From Acidobacteriota bacterium (lineage in GTDB: Bacteria; Acidobacteriota; Terriglobia; Bryobacterales; Bryobacteraceae), in contig JAFDVS010000003.1 of the NCBI GenBank assembly GCA_018268935.1, positions 1 through 64,000 on the forward strand: a stretch of DNA of 64,000 bases. The letters run 5' to 3'. The notes beneath the pieces were generated by a model. That model was given only the letters and a program-made list of their open reading frames with translations. It had not been told where the DNA came from and ran no database searches. Position numbers and translations under genes: made by a program. The stretch's first letter is position 1; each line of letters begins with the position of its first letter. This document shows positions 43,904 to 52,378 of the stretch, piece by piece.

Positions 43904-45757
43904 CTAGTGATTGAAGAAGAACTCGACGTGGTTGAGCAGCGCCCATTGCAGGTTCTGTGCGCCTTCGGTGCGATTGGTTTTCATTGTGTCGAGGGCGATC
44001 TGCTTTTCTTCGGGTGAGGCAGGCCGGGCGAGCGCGCCCAGGAAGAGCTCATCCACGACTCGCGCATTGTCGGTCTTGTAGGTATCGAGAAGTTGTTGGA
44101 CGCGGCTATCATTGCGGGCCAGGACGCGGTCCACAACGACGCTCGATTGCATCAACAGCATCGCCTGCAAGGGAGAACCGGTAGGGTTCTTGGGCGGATT
44201 ACTGCGATTCGATTGGCCGAACGTCTGCATGAAATACTTCACATCGCCGCCACCGCTGGGTCCGCTGGGCTGCATGGCCCAGCCCATCTTCTCGCCGCCG
44301 TAGTTGAAACTCCCGGGGCGGGCGGTGGCCATGGCGATGGCATCGTGGACCTCTTCGGCCCCCAACTGTCGCACGAACTTGCGGGCGTAGTACTTGGTGT
44401 AGCCGTCTTTCCATTCGCCGTCGTAACGGGCGGAGAGCTGATAGGCGTTCGATTTGACGATGTTGGCGAACAAACGTTTCAGGCTGAAATTGTTCTTACG
44501 GAAATCGGTGGCCAGTGTTTCCAGAAGTTCCGGGTGGAACAGTTGCGATTCCCAGCCTTTGGGCAACTGATTCGGATTCATGCGGGCGAGATCGAATTCA
44601 TCGTAGGGTTCGACAAGACCCACGCCCATCAGGCGGGCCCAGAAGAGATTGGCGGTGGCGCGGGCAAACTGCGGATGGGCGGTGAGCATGCGGCCAAGGG
44701 CGACGCGCGGCTCTTCGTTTTCGCGGGGCTTTTCGCCGGTGAGGATGAACGCGGGCTGATTCGGCCCACCGAAGCGCGGCACTCGAATCATGCTCTTGCC
44801 CTTGGTGTCGTAGCCGGGGTTCTCGTCGTCGATCATGAACTCGCCGGACTGCGGCTTGCCGTCTTCCCAATACATGAGATAGCGCGAGTTTCCGAGGAAA
44901 CTGGCCATTTGGTAGAACTCGTGACGCTTGCGGGTGCTGAGCCAGACGTTTACTTTCTCCAGGTGGCCGCGGCCGTCGTGACAGGAGATGCAACTGAAGT
45001 TGATGCCGAGGAATGTTTTTCCGTAGAGGACGGCCAACTCGTCATGTGTATCGAGCTGCTGCACCATGCCGAAGTCCTTGCCGTCGTCCGGTTGGGGCTT
45101 GCCCTGCACATGCTCGCGGGCGATGAGGTTCGATGCGGCGACGACGTGATTGCTCTTGGCGGATGCGGCGATGATGTCGCGAACGGTGTCGTCATAGGGG
45201 CGGTCGACGCGGAGGTTTTCCTTCATCCAGTAGTGGAAGAGATTCTGGCCACGCCCCATTTTGCCGTTGGCGCGGAAGAGATCCATGAAGAAGTAGGCCC
45301 ACTTGTCGACGAAGGCCTCACTCGAGAGGAGTTCATCCACGAGCTTGTCGCGCTTGGCGGGATCGGTGGAGGCAACGAAGTCGCGAACCTGTTGGGCGGA
45401 GGGGATGCGCCCGGTCAGATCGAGGGAAAGGCGGCGGACGAACTCATAGTCGCCGGCGAGCGGAGCCGGTTTGACACCGTCCTTTTCCATGCGGGCAAAC
45501 AGAAGTTGATCGACGAAGTTGCGGCGGGCGATGCGGACGGCGTTCTTGCCGGAGTTTGTGGAGCCCGCGACCTTCTCCGTGATGAGGCCGGCCTCGACAG
45601 GTTTCTCTGGCTGCAGTATGGGCGCGTGGATTTCGCTGAAGCGCTCGCTGGACATCGCTTCGGGCTTGGCTTCGCGCGGCTTGGCGCCGGAATTGGAGTC
45701 GGCAGCCAGCAAGACACCACTGGCCACGGCTACAAAGAGCAGGCTAGAATGGCACAT
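43904..45757 (-). CDS. DUF1549/DUF1553 protein with a CxxCH motif
   Basis: A 617-residue exported protein with a Sec-type signal (MCHSSLLFVAVASGVLLAA). A DUF1549 region (about 75-290) includes VRRLSLDLTGRIPSAQQV and DKWAYFFMDLFR. A single heme-c type site CISCHDG is near residue 255, and DUF1553 (about 320-600) includes TANLFWARLMGVGLVEPYDE. Family members often carry cytochrome-c modules, and here the CxxCH sits inside the chain. It heads the unit DUF1549-DUF1501-SUMF1-like-sulfatase-dehydratase. Biochemical activity is unknown; an electron-transfer role is suggested by the heme motif. Confidence 0.88.
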   Translation of the reverse strand: MCHSSLLFVAVASGVLLAADSNSGAKPREAKPEAMSSERFSEIHAPILQPEKPVEAGLITEKVAGSTNSGKNAVRIARRNFVDQLLFARMEKDGVKPAPLAGDYEFVRRLSLDLTGRIPSAQQVRDFVASTDPAKRDKLVDELLSSEAFVDKWAYFFMDLFRANGKMGRGQNLFHYWMKENLRVDRPYDDTVRDIIAASAKSNHVVAASNLIAREHVQGKPQPDDGKDFGMVQQLDTHDELAVLYGKTFLGINFSCISCHDGRGHLEKVNVWLSTRKRHEFYQMASFLGNSRYLMYWEDGKPQSGEFMIDDENPGYDTKGKSMIRVPRFGGPNQPAFILTGEKPRENEEPRVALGRMLTAHPQFARATANLFWARLMGVGLVEPYDEFDLARMNPNQLPKGWESQLFHPELLETLATDFRKNNFSLKRLFANIVKSNAYQLSARYDGEWKDGYTKYYARKFVRQLGAEEVHDAIAMATARPGSFNYGGEKMGWAMQPSGPSGGGDVKYFMQTFGQSNRSNPPKNPTGSPLQAMLLMQSSVVVDRVLARNDSRVQQLLDTYKTDNARVVDELFLGALARPASPEEKQIALDTMKTNRTEGAQNLQWALLNHVEFFFNH

Positions 45758-45784
45758 CCGAGGTACCCTCCCAGATTCGTGAGT

Positions 45785-45792
45785 TGTATACA
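45785..45792. promoter_or_regulatory. AT-rich divergent promoter region with TGTATACA palindrome
   Basis: The 57-bp space between the divergent DUF1549 and sulfatase genes contains TGTATACA followed by GTATATAGAATC. This is the only strongly AT-rich patch in a GC-rich area, so it probably holds overlapping promoters. The palindrome resembles the core of GntR- or LacI-type operators. No regulator gene lies beside it. Confidence 0.4.
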
Positions 45793-45814
45793 GTATATAG
45801 AATCAGATCACCGA

Positions 45815-47203
45815 ATGCAGACCCGCCGCAGATTTCTCACTTCAGCCGCCGCCGCCCCGCTGGCCATGGGCCAAACCACGCGGCCGAACTTTGTCTTTGT
45901 GCTGGTGGATGATCTGCGTTTTGACGAGCTGGGATGCACGGGGCACCCGTTTGCGCAGACGCCGCACGTAGACCGGCTGGCACGCGAAGGAGCGAACTTT
46001 CGCAATGCTTTCGCCGTGACTCCGTTGTGTTCGCCGAGCAGGGCCACGTTCCTCACCGGGCTTTATCCTCGCGCGCATGGCATTGTCGATAACACGAACC
46101 GGTCGGCGGCGAGCCACAAGCTGACGACCTGGCCGCGACTGTTGCAAGATGCCGGATACGACACGGCGTTTCTGGGCAAATGGCATATGGGGAACGACGA
46201 TTCTCCGCGCCCTGGATTCACGCACTGGGTGAGTTTTCCCGGGCAGGGCGAATGTAACGATCCGGTGATCAACCTCAACGGCAAATCGGCTCGCACGAAG
46301 GGCTACATCACCGATATCCTGACCGGGCATGCCGTGCGGTTTCTGGAACAAAAGCGGGAGAAACCGTTTTGCCTCTATCTGGCGCACAAGGCGATTCATC
46401 CGAATGTGCAGCAGCGGGACGACGGCAGCGTTGCCGGCGGAAGCCTGGATGCGGCGGAAGATTTCATTCCGGCGGAACGGCATCGCTCGTTGTATACAGG
46501 GGCTCGCCTGCCTCGTCGGGAGAATTATGCGAAGCCACCCGTGAACAAGCCTGCGTTGCAGCGGAAGCTGGAAGGAGTGGCTCCTCTCAGTGCGGCGACG
46601 GTGACCAATGATGCGACGATTCTCAATCGGATGCGGATGATGAAGGCGATTGACGATGGCGTGGGCGAGATGCGCCAGGCTCTGGAGCGCACCGGGCAAC
46701 TCGATAACACGGTGTTCCTTTTCACCAGCGATCACGGATACTTCTACGGAGAGCACTGCCTGGGCGCAGAGCGGCGGCTGGCCTATGAAGAGACGATCCG
46801 TATTCCGCTCATCATCCGCTATCCGGCAGTTTTCGCGGCCGGGTTGGAGCCCAAGGAATTTGCGCTGTCGGTTGACATTGCTCCAACGGCGCTTGATCTG
46901 GCTGGCGTAACCGGGCCGAAGTTCCATGGGGTTTCGCTGCGCAGACAGCCGAAGCGCGATGCGTTTCTCATCGAATATTATTCCGATAGCGTGTTCCAAC
47001 GCATCGATCATATGGGCTATGATGCGGTGCGCACGAAGTACTGGAAGTACATCCACTACCGTGAGCTGCGCGGGGCGGATGAGATTTATGACATGGTGGG
47101 GGACCCGTACGAACTGCTGAACCTATCCGGCGCGCACGGGGCGCCGGAACTGCGGTCACTGTTGCGCGATCTGATTGCTCAGGCTGGATCGGCCCAACGC
47201 TGA
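45815..47203 (+). CDS. Type I (Cys-type) sulfatase, Tat-exported
   Basis: A 462-residue S1 sulfatase. The Tat signal is TRRRFLTSAAA, the metal motif is LVDDLRFDELGC, the nucleophile motif is TPLCSPSRATFLTG near residue 75, and GKWHMGND is near residue 125. FTSDHGYFYGEH near residue 305 supplies further metal and sulfate contacts. The ATG 45815 start begins the signal; the open frame upstream is antisense to the DUF1549 gene. It is transcribed away from the DUF1549 unit and overlaps the next sulfatase gene tail to tail by 25 bp. It is a likely substrate of the FGE at 22.5 kb. Glycan target unknown. Confidence 0.92.
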   Translation: MQTRRRFLTSAAAAPLAMGQTTRPNFVFVLVDDLRFDELGCTGHPFAQTPHVDRLAREGANFRNAFAVTPLCSPSRATFLTGLYPRAHGIVDNTNRSAASHKLTTWPRLLQDAGYDTAFLGKWHMGNDDSPRPGFTHWVSFPGQGECNDPVINLNGKSARTKGYITDILTGHAVRFLEQKREKPFCLYLAHKAIHPNVQQRDDGSVAGGSLDAAEDFIPAERHRSLYTGARLPRRENYAKPPVNKPALQRKLEGVAPLSAATVTNDATILNRMRMMKAIDDGVGEMRQALERTGQLDNTVFLFTSDHGYFYGEHCLGAERRLAYEETIRIPLIIRYPAVFAAGLEPKEFALSVDIAPTALDLAGVTGPKFHGVSLRRQPKRDAFLIEYYSDSVFQRIDHMGYDAVRTKYWKYIHYRELRGADEIYDMVGDPYELLNLSGAHGAPELRSLLRDLIAQAGSAQR

Positions 47204-48573
47204 TCGGGCGACCATTGCTTGAGGCGATTGAGCCAGGTCTCACGGCGGGCGCGCATCTGCGCGATGCGTTGCTGCTCGGCGGGGTGGCCGATGAGATTCG
47301 TTTCTTCCCACATGTCGACTTCGAGATCGTAGAACTCTTCGGTGCGCTGGGGCTCGTCGGTGTAGACGGTGTATTTGTAGCGGCTATTGCGAATGCCTTC
47401 GGTGGATGGAATCCAGCCGCCGTTGGGGAAGTGATGTTCGTAGAAGAACTCGTTGCGGAGCCCGCCGGCTTTGCCGTCGAGCGCGGGCTTCAGGCTCTTT
47501 CCCTGCATCGATTGGGGTGTTTTCACGCCAGCCATGTCGAGAAGGGTGGGGGCGATGTCGATGTTGAGAGCCATGTGGCCGAGGAGGCGCCCGCGCGGCT
47601 GTTGCGAGCGCGGATCGTGGATCATGAGCGGAGTGCGAATGGACTCTTCGTGCATGAACCACTTGCCTGCGAGGCCATGTTCGGCGAGATAGAATCCGTT
47701 GTCGCCGGTGTACACGATGATTGTGTTTTCGGCGAGCCCCTTTTTGCGCAACATCTCCACGGCGCGGCCCACCTGGCGATCGACGCTAGTGATGAGCCGG
47801 TAGTAGCCCTTCACTGATTCCTGGTACAGTTCCGGGGTGCTGAATCGCACGGCCCAGCGGCGCCGGGCTTCGGAGCGCTGTACGGAAAGCGGCAACTGCG
47901 AGATGTATTCGGGCGCGGCCGTTTGCGGCATGGGGATCCGGACGTCGCGATATAACGCTTCGTCCTGCGGATCGTAGAGAAACTGCTTCGGGTCCTCGTC
48001 CTGAACGTGCGGCGCTTTGAATGACACCGAGAGTTGGAACGGTTGATCGGCGCGGCAGCCATCGAGGAACTCCACCATCTGGTCGCCCATGATGGTGTTG
48101 AGGTGCGTCTTGCCGTCCTTCTTGGGGAAGTAGTGTCCTTGGCCCTGAAAACCGCGCCAGTAATCGAACGTTTCCACGGGCGGCTTGCCGCCGTCGATGC
48201 CGAACTTACCGATGAATCCGGTGCGATAGCCGGCTTGGCGGAGCAGGGCTGGATAGGATCGCGCCCATTTGTCTTTGGGGAATTCGTTGCGGAACTCCCA
48301 GATGCCGTGAGAGCGCGCGTAGAGCCCGGTGAAGAAGCTGGCGCGGCTGGTGACGCAGATGGCGGTGGTAACGAAATTGCGGCTGAAGAGGACGCCCTGT
48401 TGCGCCAGCGCATCGATGTGCGGGGTGCGGAGAATGGGATCGCCCATGCATCCGAGCGCATCCCAGCGGTGGTCATCGCCGAGGAGGAAGAGGATGTTCG
48501 GTGGCTTCTGCTGGCCGCGCAAAATGGCCGGTGCGGCGGCGGCCGTGGTCTTGAGAAAATCGCGGCGATTCAT
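47179..48573 (-). CDS. Sulfatase-family protein with altered active-site motifs, Tat-exported
   Basis: A 464-residue S1-family protein with Tat signal NRRDFLKTTAAAAPA. The metal motif LLGDDHRWDALGC and the later YTGDNGFYLAEHG are intact. The nucleophile region reads TAICVTSRASFFTG, so the proline of CxPxR is threonine. The usual GKWH reads GKFGIDGG, losing the catalytic histidine position. It may be an unusual sulfatase, a phosphonate or phosphate monoester hydrolase-like relative, or inactive. The cysteine itself is kept. It is the last gene of an eight-gene overlapping unit and directly abuts the sialidase-like gene (TAAATG). Confidence 0.85.
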   Translation of the reverse strand: MNRRDFLKTTAAAAPAILRGQQKPPNILFLLGDDHRWDALGCMGDPILRTPHIDALAQQGVLFSRNFVTTAICVTSRASFFTGLYARSHGIWEFRNEFPKDKWARSYPALLRQAGYRTGFIGKFGIDGGKPPVETFDYWRGFQGQGHYFPKKDGKTHLNTIMGDQMVEFLDGCRADQPFQLSVSFKAPHVQDEDPKQFLYDPQDEALYRDVRIPMPQTAAPEYISQLPLSVQRSEARRRWAVRFSTPELYQESVKGYYRLITSVDRQVGRAVEMLRKKGLAENTIIVYTGDNGFYLAEHGLAGKWFMHEESIRTPLMIHDPRSQQPRGRLLGHMALNIDIAPTLLDMAGVKTPQSMQGKSLKPALDGKAGGLRNEFFYEHHFPNGGWIPSTEGIRNSRYKYTVYTDEPQRTEEFYDLEVDMWEETNLIGHPAEQQRIAQMRARRETWLNRLKQWSPDQRWADPA

Positions 48574-49812
48574 TTAGACCGTGATGCGATACAGCATGGC
48601 ATCGCCCTCCCATCCATCGTTCAGTGCAAACAGGCGAGTCATGTGCAGGGCTACCTTCTTTGATCCGCGCTCTTCGCGCGCGTAGAAATTGGAGAGCGAG
48701 AGAATCTCATTCTCGCCGGGCTGGCGATCGTCCACCGTGCGAACCGTGGATTTGCGGAGCAGGCCGGTCTTCGTGTCTACTTCGCCGATCATGAAAGGAA
48801 ATCGCGGCCGGTTGCCTTTAGGGTTGACCGGGTTGATGTTGCCCAGCCAATACATTTTGCCGTTGGAATGTTTCAGCAACTGAGAGCACGAACTGGGGGA
48901 GAAGAAGTTCTCGCCGGTGTCGTAGGTCCAGGGGGCGGGATCGGAGAATTTCCATCCGCCATCGGTGGAGGCGGAGATCCAGCGGTGGCTGGGCTGATCG
49001 GTGCGTTTGTCGTTGGAACCGCGAATGACCAGGATCACGCGGCCATCATCGAGGATGCCGACAGTCGGTTCGACGACGCCGCGGGTGGAGCGTTTGGGAT
49101 CGGCCGTCACCAACTGCGACATGCGCCACACCAGCTTGTCGCCTTTCCATGTGCCGTGCAGCAGCGCGCCGTCTGTATACGTGTAGCCGCCGCCAGGATT
49201 GTAGTAATCGCCATTGGGACCGAGGTGCGAGATTTCGATGGGAACGAGGATAGAGCCATCTTTGCCCGCAATCGGTACGGTGGCCTGATCGCCGAGCATA
49301 GCGCAGTTTTTCCCCACAAACACGCCGGGAAGCGGGTGCCGCAGGGTGAACTCCGCGCCCTCGTGAATGATGGGCGTGGGCTTGCCATTGACGCCGATGC
49401 GGTAGTAGAGATTCCACTGGCGCATGCCTTCCAGCGGATCGTCGGAGGGCAACACGCCTTCGTTCCAGAACTCGATGTAGCGGCCGGTTTTCGGTTCAAC
49501 GAAGCCGGCGCGCAGATGCTTGCGCCACATGCCGTTGGGTCGCTTCTCACCGGTGGGGATGGTGACGGGGGCGCCCCATGTGCGGCCGTGATCTTTCGAC
49601 ATGCGGTGGTAGGCGACGTCGATGGTGTCTGAGCGGGACCAGCGCTGCTCAATCGACGCCATCTCCACGCCTTCCGGTTTCGTGTAGAAGGCGTAGGCCA
49701 TGACGGCGGTGCCTTTGCCCGGCGATTTGAGGAACACTTCCCGCTCGATGCCGGTGGTGGATGCAGGCATCGCAGCCGCGGCCGAGGCAGCCAGGAATGC
49801 TCGGCGCCTCAT
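48574..49812 (-). CDS. BNR-repeat sialidase-like protein, Tat-exported
   Basis: A 412-residue six-bladed propeller-type protein. A twin-arginine signal (RRRAFLAASAAAAMP) leads to Asp-box-like repeats (HRMSKDHGRTWGAP near residue 72, SASTDGGWKFS near residue 292). RGVVEPTVGILDDGRVILVIRG resembles the sialidase/BNR core. The full arginine triad of sialidases cannot be confirmed by eye, so it may be another BNR hydrolase or a non-catalytic binder. The start ATG 49812 overlaps the upstream sulfatase stop. Its position between two sulfatases supports work on a sulfated glycan. Confidence 0.72.
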   Translation of the reverse strand: MRRRAFLAASAAAAMPASTTGIEREVFLKSPGKGTAVMAYAFYTKPEGVEMASIEQRWSRSDTIDVAYHRMSKDHGRTWGAPVTIPTGEKRPNGMWRKHLRAGFVEPKTGRYIEFWNEGVLPSDDPLEGMRQWNLYYRIGVNGKPTPIIHEGAEFTLRHPLPGVFVGKNCAMLGDQATVPIAGKDGSILVPIEISHLGPNGDYYNPGGGYTYTDGALLHGTWKGDKLVWRMSQLVTADPKRSTRGVVEPTVGILDDGRVILVIRGSNDKRTDQPSHRWISASTDGGWKFSDPAPWTYDTGENFFSPSSCSQLLKHSNGKMYWLGNINPVNPKGNRPRFPFMIGEVDTKTGLLRKSTVRTVDDRQPGENEILSLSNFYAREERGSKKVALHMTRLFALNDGWEGDAMLYRITV

Positions 49813-51233
49813 GCCGTTCCTTTCCAACCGCGCTGGCGAATGATGCCCGTGAGCTGCGTCTTCATCTTGTTCTTCAAATCCTGCATGGAAGCCTCGGTGA
49901 CGAGGTTCTTCATTTCACGCGGGTCGCGATCGTAATCGTAGAGTTCCTCCCCTTCCGCGCCTTCGTTCCACATGCTGTAGCGATAGCGCTCATTGCGCAG
50001 GGAGTGGCCCATGACGGCCTTGGCGTTGTTGCCGCGGCGCACTTGCGTCACCGCGGGTTTCGTCCAGGCGGCGTTGGGATTGTCGAGCAACGGGCGAAGG
50101 CTCTTGCCGTGGAGATTGGCTGGAGCACCCTTCAGGCCGCACATGTCGGCCACCGTGGGATAAATATCGACAAATTCCACGGTGCGTTTGCAGGCTTTGC
50201 CGCGAGCCTTAACGCCCGCTCCGGCGATGATCATGGGTGCGCGGGCGGCGGGTTCGAACACAGTCTGTTTGAACCACTGCCCGTGTTCGCCGAGCTGATA
50301 GCCATGATCGCTCCAAAACACGATGAGGGTATTTTGTTCCAGCTTCAAACGTTCGACGGCGTCGAGGACTTTGCCCACCTGTGCGTCCAGGAAGAGGATG
50401 GCGGCGTAGTAGGCGCGCATGCACTCGAGGCGTTGCTTTTCGTTCATGCCGAAGTTGGGCGGCGTGGTCCAATAGGCCCATTTCGGCGCAATCTTGAGCT
50501 CCCACTCCTCAAAGGGAATCGCTTTGAGTTTGTCCATCGGCACCATGTCGAAGTACTTCGATGGGGAAACCCACGGTACGTGAGGGCGATAGAAACCGCA
50601 GCCGAGGAAGAAACGATCTTTCTGGTGCTGCTCCATGATGCGGATGCTTTCGGCAGCTACTTTGCCGTCGGTGTGCTCTTCATCCTTGGCCGGTGAGGCA
50701 TAGAAACAGGGCGCGGAACCCAATCCGCGGCCTGGGGTGAAGTTGGTGATCAGCGGCTCTTCTTTGGTCTTGTCGACGCCGGCGGGATTGACTCGCTCGT
50801 TCCAGGATGGGGCGTCGTCCAGGCCGTCGGTGCCGATCTGGCCGGGATTTCCGTAGTGGTAAATTTTGCCAACGCGGGCCGCGAAGCCGCCGTTCTTCTG
50901 CATCAACTGGGGCGCGGTCACCACGTCGGGGACCACGCTGCGGAAATGCTTCTGCAGGTCATAAACGGTGGTGGCGTCAGGCCCGAGGCCGGTCATCAAC
51001 GAGGTGCGCGATGGGCTGCAGAGCGGGAACTGGCAATAGGCGCGATCGAAGCGGACGCCCTTTGCCGCGAGCCGGTCGATGTTGGGTGTACGCACCAGTT
51101 CGTGGCCGAAGGTGCTCATGTCGTCGTTCAGGTCGTCGGCGGCGATGAAGAGCACGTTGCGGGCCTGCGACTGGCCGTTGGCCACGGCGGCGCCGAGCGA
51201 GGAAAGCAGGAATGCGCGGCGGTCAAGATTCAT
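49809..51233 (-). CDS. Iduronate-2-sulfatase-like sulfatase, Tat-exported
   Basis: A 474-residue S1 sulfatase of the iduronate-2-sulfatase type. The Tat signal is DRRAFLLSSLGAA, the metal motif is IAADDLNDDMSTFG, and the nucleophile motif is FPLCSPSRTSLMTG near residue 72. Instead of GKWH the protein has RVGKIYHYGNPG near residue 125, the IDS-style variant that keeps Lys and His. WSDHGYQLGEHGQW is near residue 315. The start ATG 51233 overlaps the acyltransferase-like gene stop. IDS relatives remove 2-O-sulfate from uronic acids in glycosaminoglycans or choline sulfate-like substrates; the actual substrate is not proven. Confidence 0.88.
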   Translation of the reverse strand: MNLDRRAFLLSSLGAAVANGQSQARNVLFIAADDLNDDMSTFGHELVRTPNIDRLAAKGVRFDRAYCQFPLCSPSRTSLMTGLGPDATTVYDLQKHFRSVVPDVVTAPQLMQKNGGFAARVGKIYHYGNPGQIGTDGLDDAPSWNERVNPAGVDKTKEEPLITNFTPGRGLGSAPCFYASPAKDEEHTDGKVAAESIRIMEQHQKDRFFLGCGFYRPHVPWVSPSKYFDMVPMDKLKAIPFEEWELKIAPKWAYWTTPPNFGMNEKQRLECMRAYYAAILFLDAQVGKVLDAVERLKLEQNTLIVFWSDHGYQLGEHGQWFKQTVFEPAARAPMIIAGAGVKARGKACKRTVEFVDIYPTVADMCGLKGAPANLHGKSLRPLLDNPNAAWTKPAVTQVRRGNNAKAVMGHSLRNERYRYSMWNEGAEGEELYDYDRDPREMKNLVTEASMQDLKNKMKTQLTGIIRQRGWKGTA

Positions 51234-52378
51234 ATTTTGAGAAACCATCCTTTTTTGTAGAGCGCCCAAGCGATGAGATAAAGCAGCGTGACGTGCATCA
51301 TGCCATAGAGGAGCGATGCATGAGCGGGAGCGGCGAAGGAGAGCAAGGCTTCCGAAATGGGCTTGCGAAGCCCTGCCATGCCGATGAGCCGTGCGATCAA
51401 GCCGGCCATGACGTAGACCGCGATCGCATTGGAACCATAGATTTCAAAGGGGCGGCCCCACTTCTTCCAGCCCTTGTAATCCGCCAGCCAGAAGCAGCAG
51501 GCAAAAACGACCAGGGCCATGCCCGCCATGAACACCGTGTAGGAACTGGTCCAGATGTTCTTGTTGATGGGCAGGGCCTTGTCCCAGAAGAGCCCCACGA
51601 ACAGCAGCAGATTGCCGGTGAAAAACATCCAGCCGAGTTTTTCGAGCGCGGGTAGAGCGGAGCGCAAGAGATAGCCGGTGAGGATACCGAAGAGGATGGT
51701 GGCCACCGCCGGAATGGTGCTGACGATGCCTTCCGGATCCCAGGTTTTCGTGGCGGAATACATGTGGCCGGATAAAAACATTCCATCGATGTATTGTTCC
51801 AGGTTGCATTCGCGTTCCAGCGAGCCCGCACCGCAGCCGGGTACCGGCACCCAAGACATCAGCGCCCAATACACCATCAGACAGGCCGCGGTGATCCAGG
51901 CCTGCACACGCGGCGACGTATACAGAAATATGAGCGCTCCGATGGCGTAGCAGAGGCCGATTCTCTGCAGCACACCGGGAATGCGGATCGTAGCGAGGTT
52001 GTAATAGGGGAAGCCGTTGAGCAGCAGGCCAAGGCCGAAGATCATCGCTCCGCGGCGCAGGCTATGGAGCAGCAGTCTGGAACGGTCAGCGCCTGCTTCC
52101 ACGCGCTTGGCGAACGATAGCGTCATAGCGACACCGCAGATCCAGAGGAAGAAAGGGAACACCGTATCGGTGAATGTCCAGCCATGCCAGAATGCGTGTT
52201 TCAGCGGGGAGTAGACTTCGGGAAAGCCGCCCGCGTTGTTGACCAGCATCATCGCGGCGATGGTCATGCCGCGAAAAATGTCGAGAGAAACGAGCCGTTG
52301 CGACGTGCCTGTTATGGCTTCTCGGCGATCAGCAACAGCGATTGTCCCAGGGGAAAGTTCAGGCCTGCTCCCAACCAT
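51230..52378 (-). CDS. HGSNAT-like (DUF5009/DUF1624) membrane acyltransferase
   Basis: About 382 residues with ten or more hydrophobic helices. The family signature RLVSLDIFRGMTIAAMMLVN is near residue 30. FTDTVFPFFLWICGVAM and PGVLQRIGLCYAIGALI also match the heparan-alpha-glucosaminide N-acetyltransferase (NagX/HGSNAT) family. In lysosomes this enzyme moves acetyl from cytosolic acetyl-CoA to a sugar amine on the far side of the membrane. Bacterial members are often found near glycan genes. The start is uncertain: ATG 52378 overlaps the methyltransferase gene by 67 bp, and no nearer start precedes the RLVSLDIFRG motif. Confidence 0.82.
   Translation of the reverse strand: MVGSRPELSPGTIAVADRREAITGTSQRLVSLDIFRGMTIAAMMLVNNAGGFPEVYSPLKHAFWHGWTFTDTVFPFFLWICGVAMTLSFAKRVEAGADRSRLLLHSLRRGAMIFGLGLLLNGFPYYNLATIRIPGVLQRIGLCYAIGALIFLYTSPRVQAWITAACLMVYWALMSWVPVPGCGAGSLERECNLEQYIDGMFLSGHMYSATKTWDPEGIVSTIPAVATILFGILTGYLLRSALPALEKLGWMFFTGNLLLFVGLFWDKALPINKNIWTSSYTVFMAGMALVVFACCFWLADYKGWKKWGRPFEIYGSNAIAVYVMAGLIARLIGMAGLRKPISEALLSFAAPAHASLLYGMMHVTLLYLIAWALYKKGWFLKI

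Noticed and set aside
44093..45814. Long plus-strand extension upstream of the sulfatase ATG
   Set aside because: The frame is antisense to the DUF1549/DUF1553 gene. The Tat signal begins exactly at 45815, so the extension is not coding.
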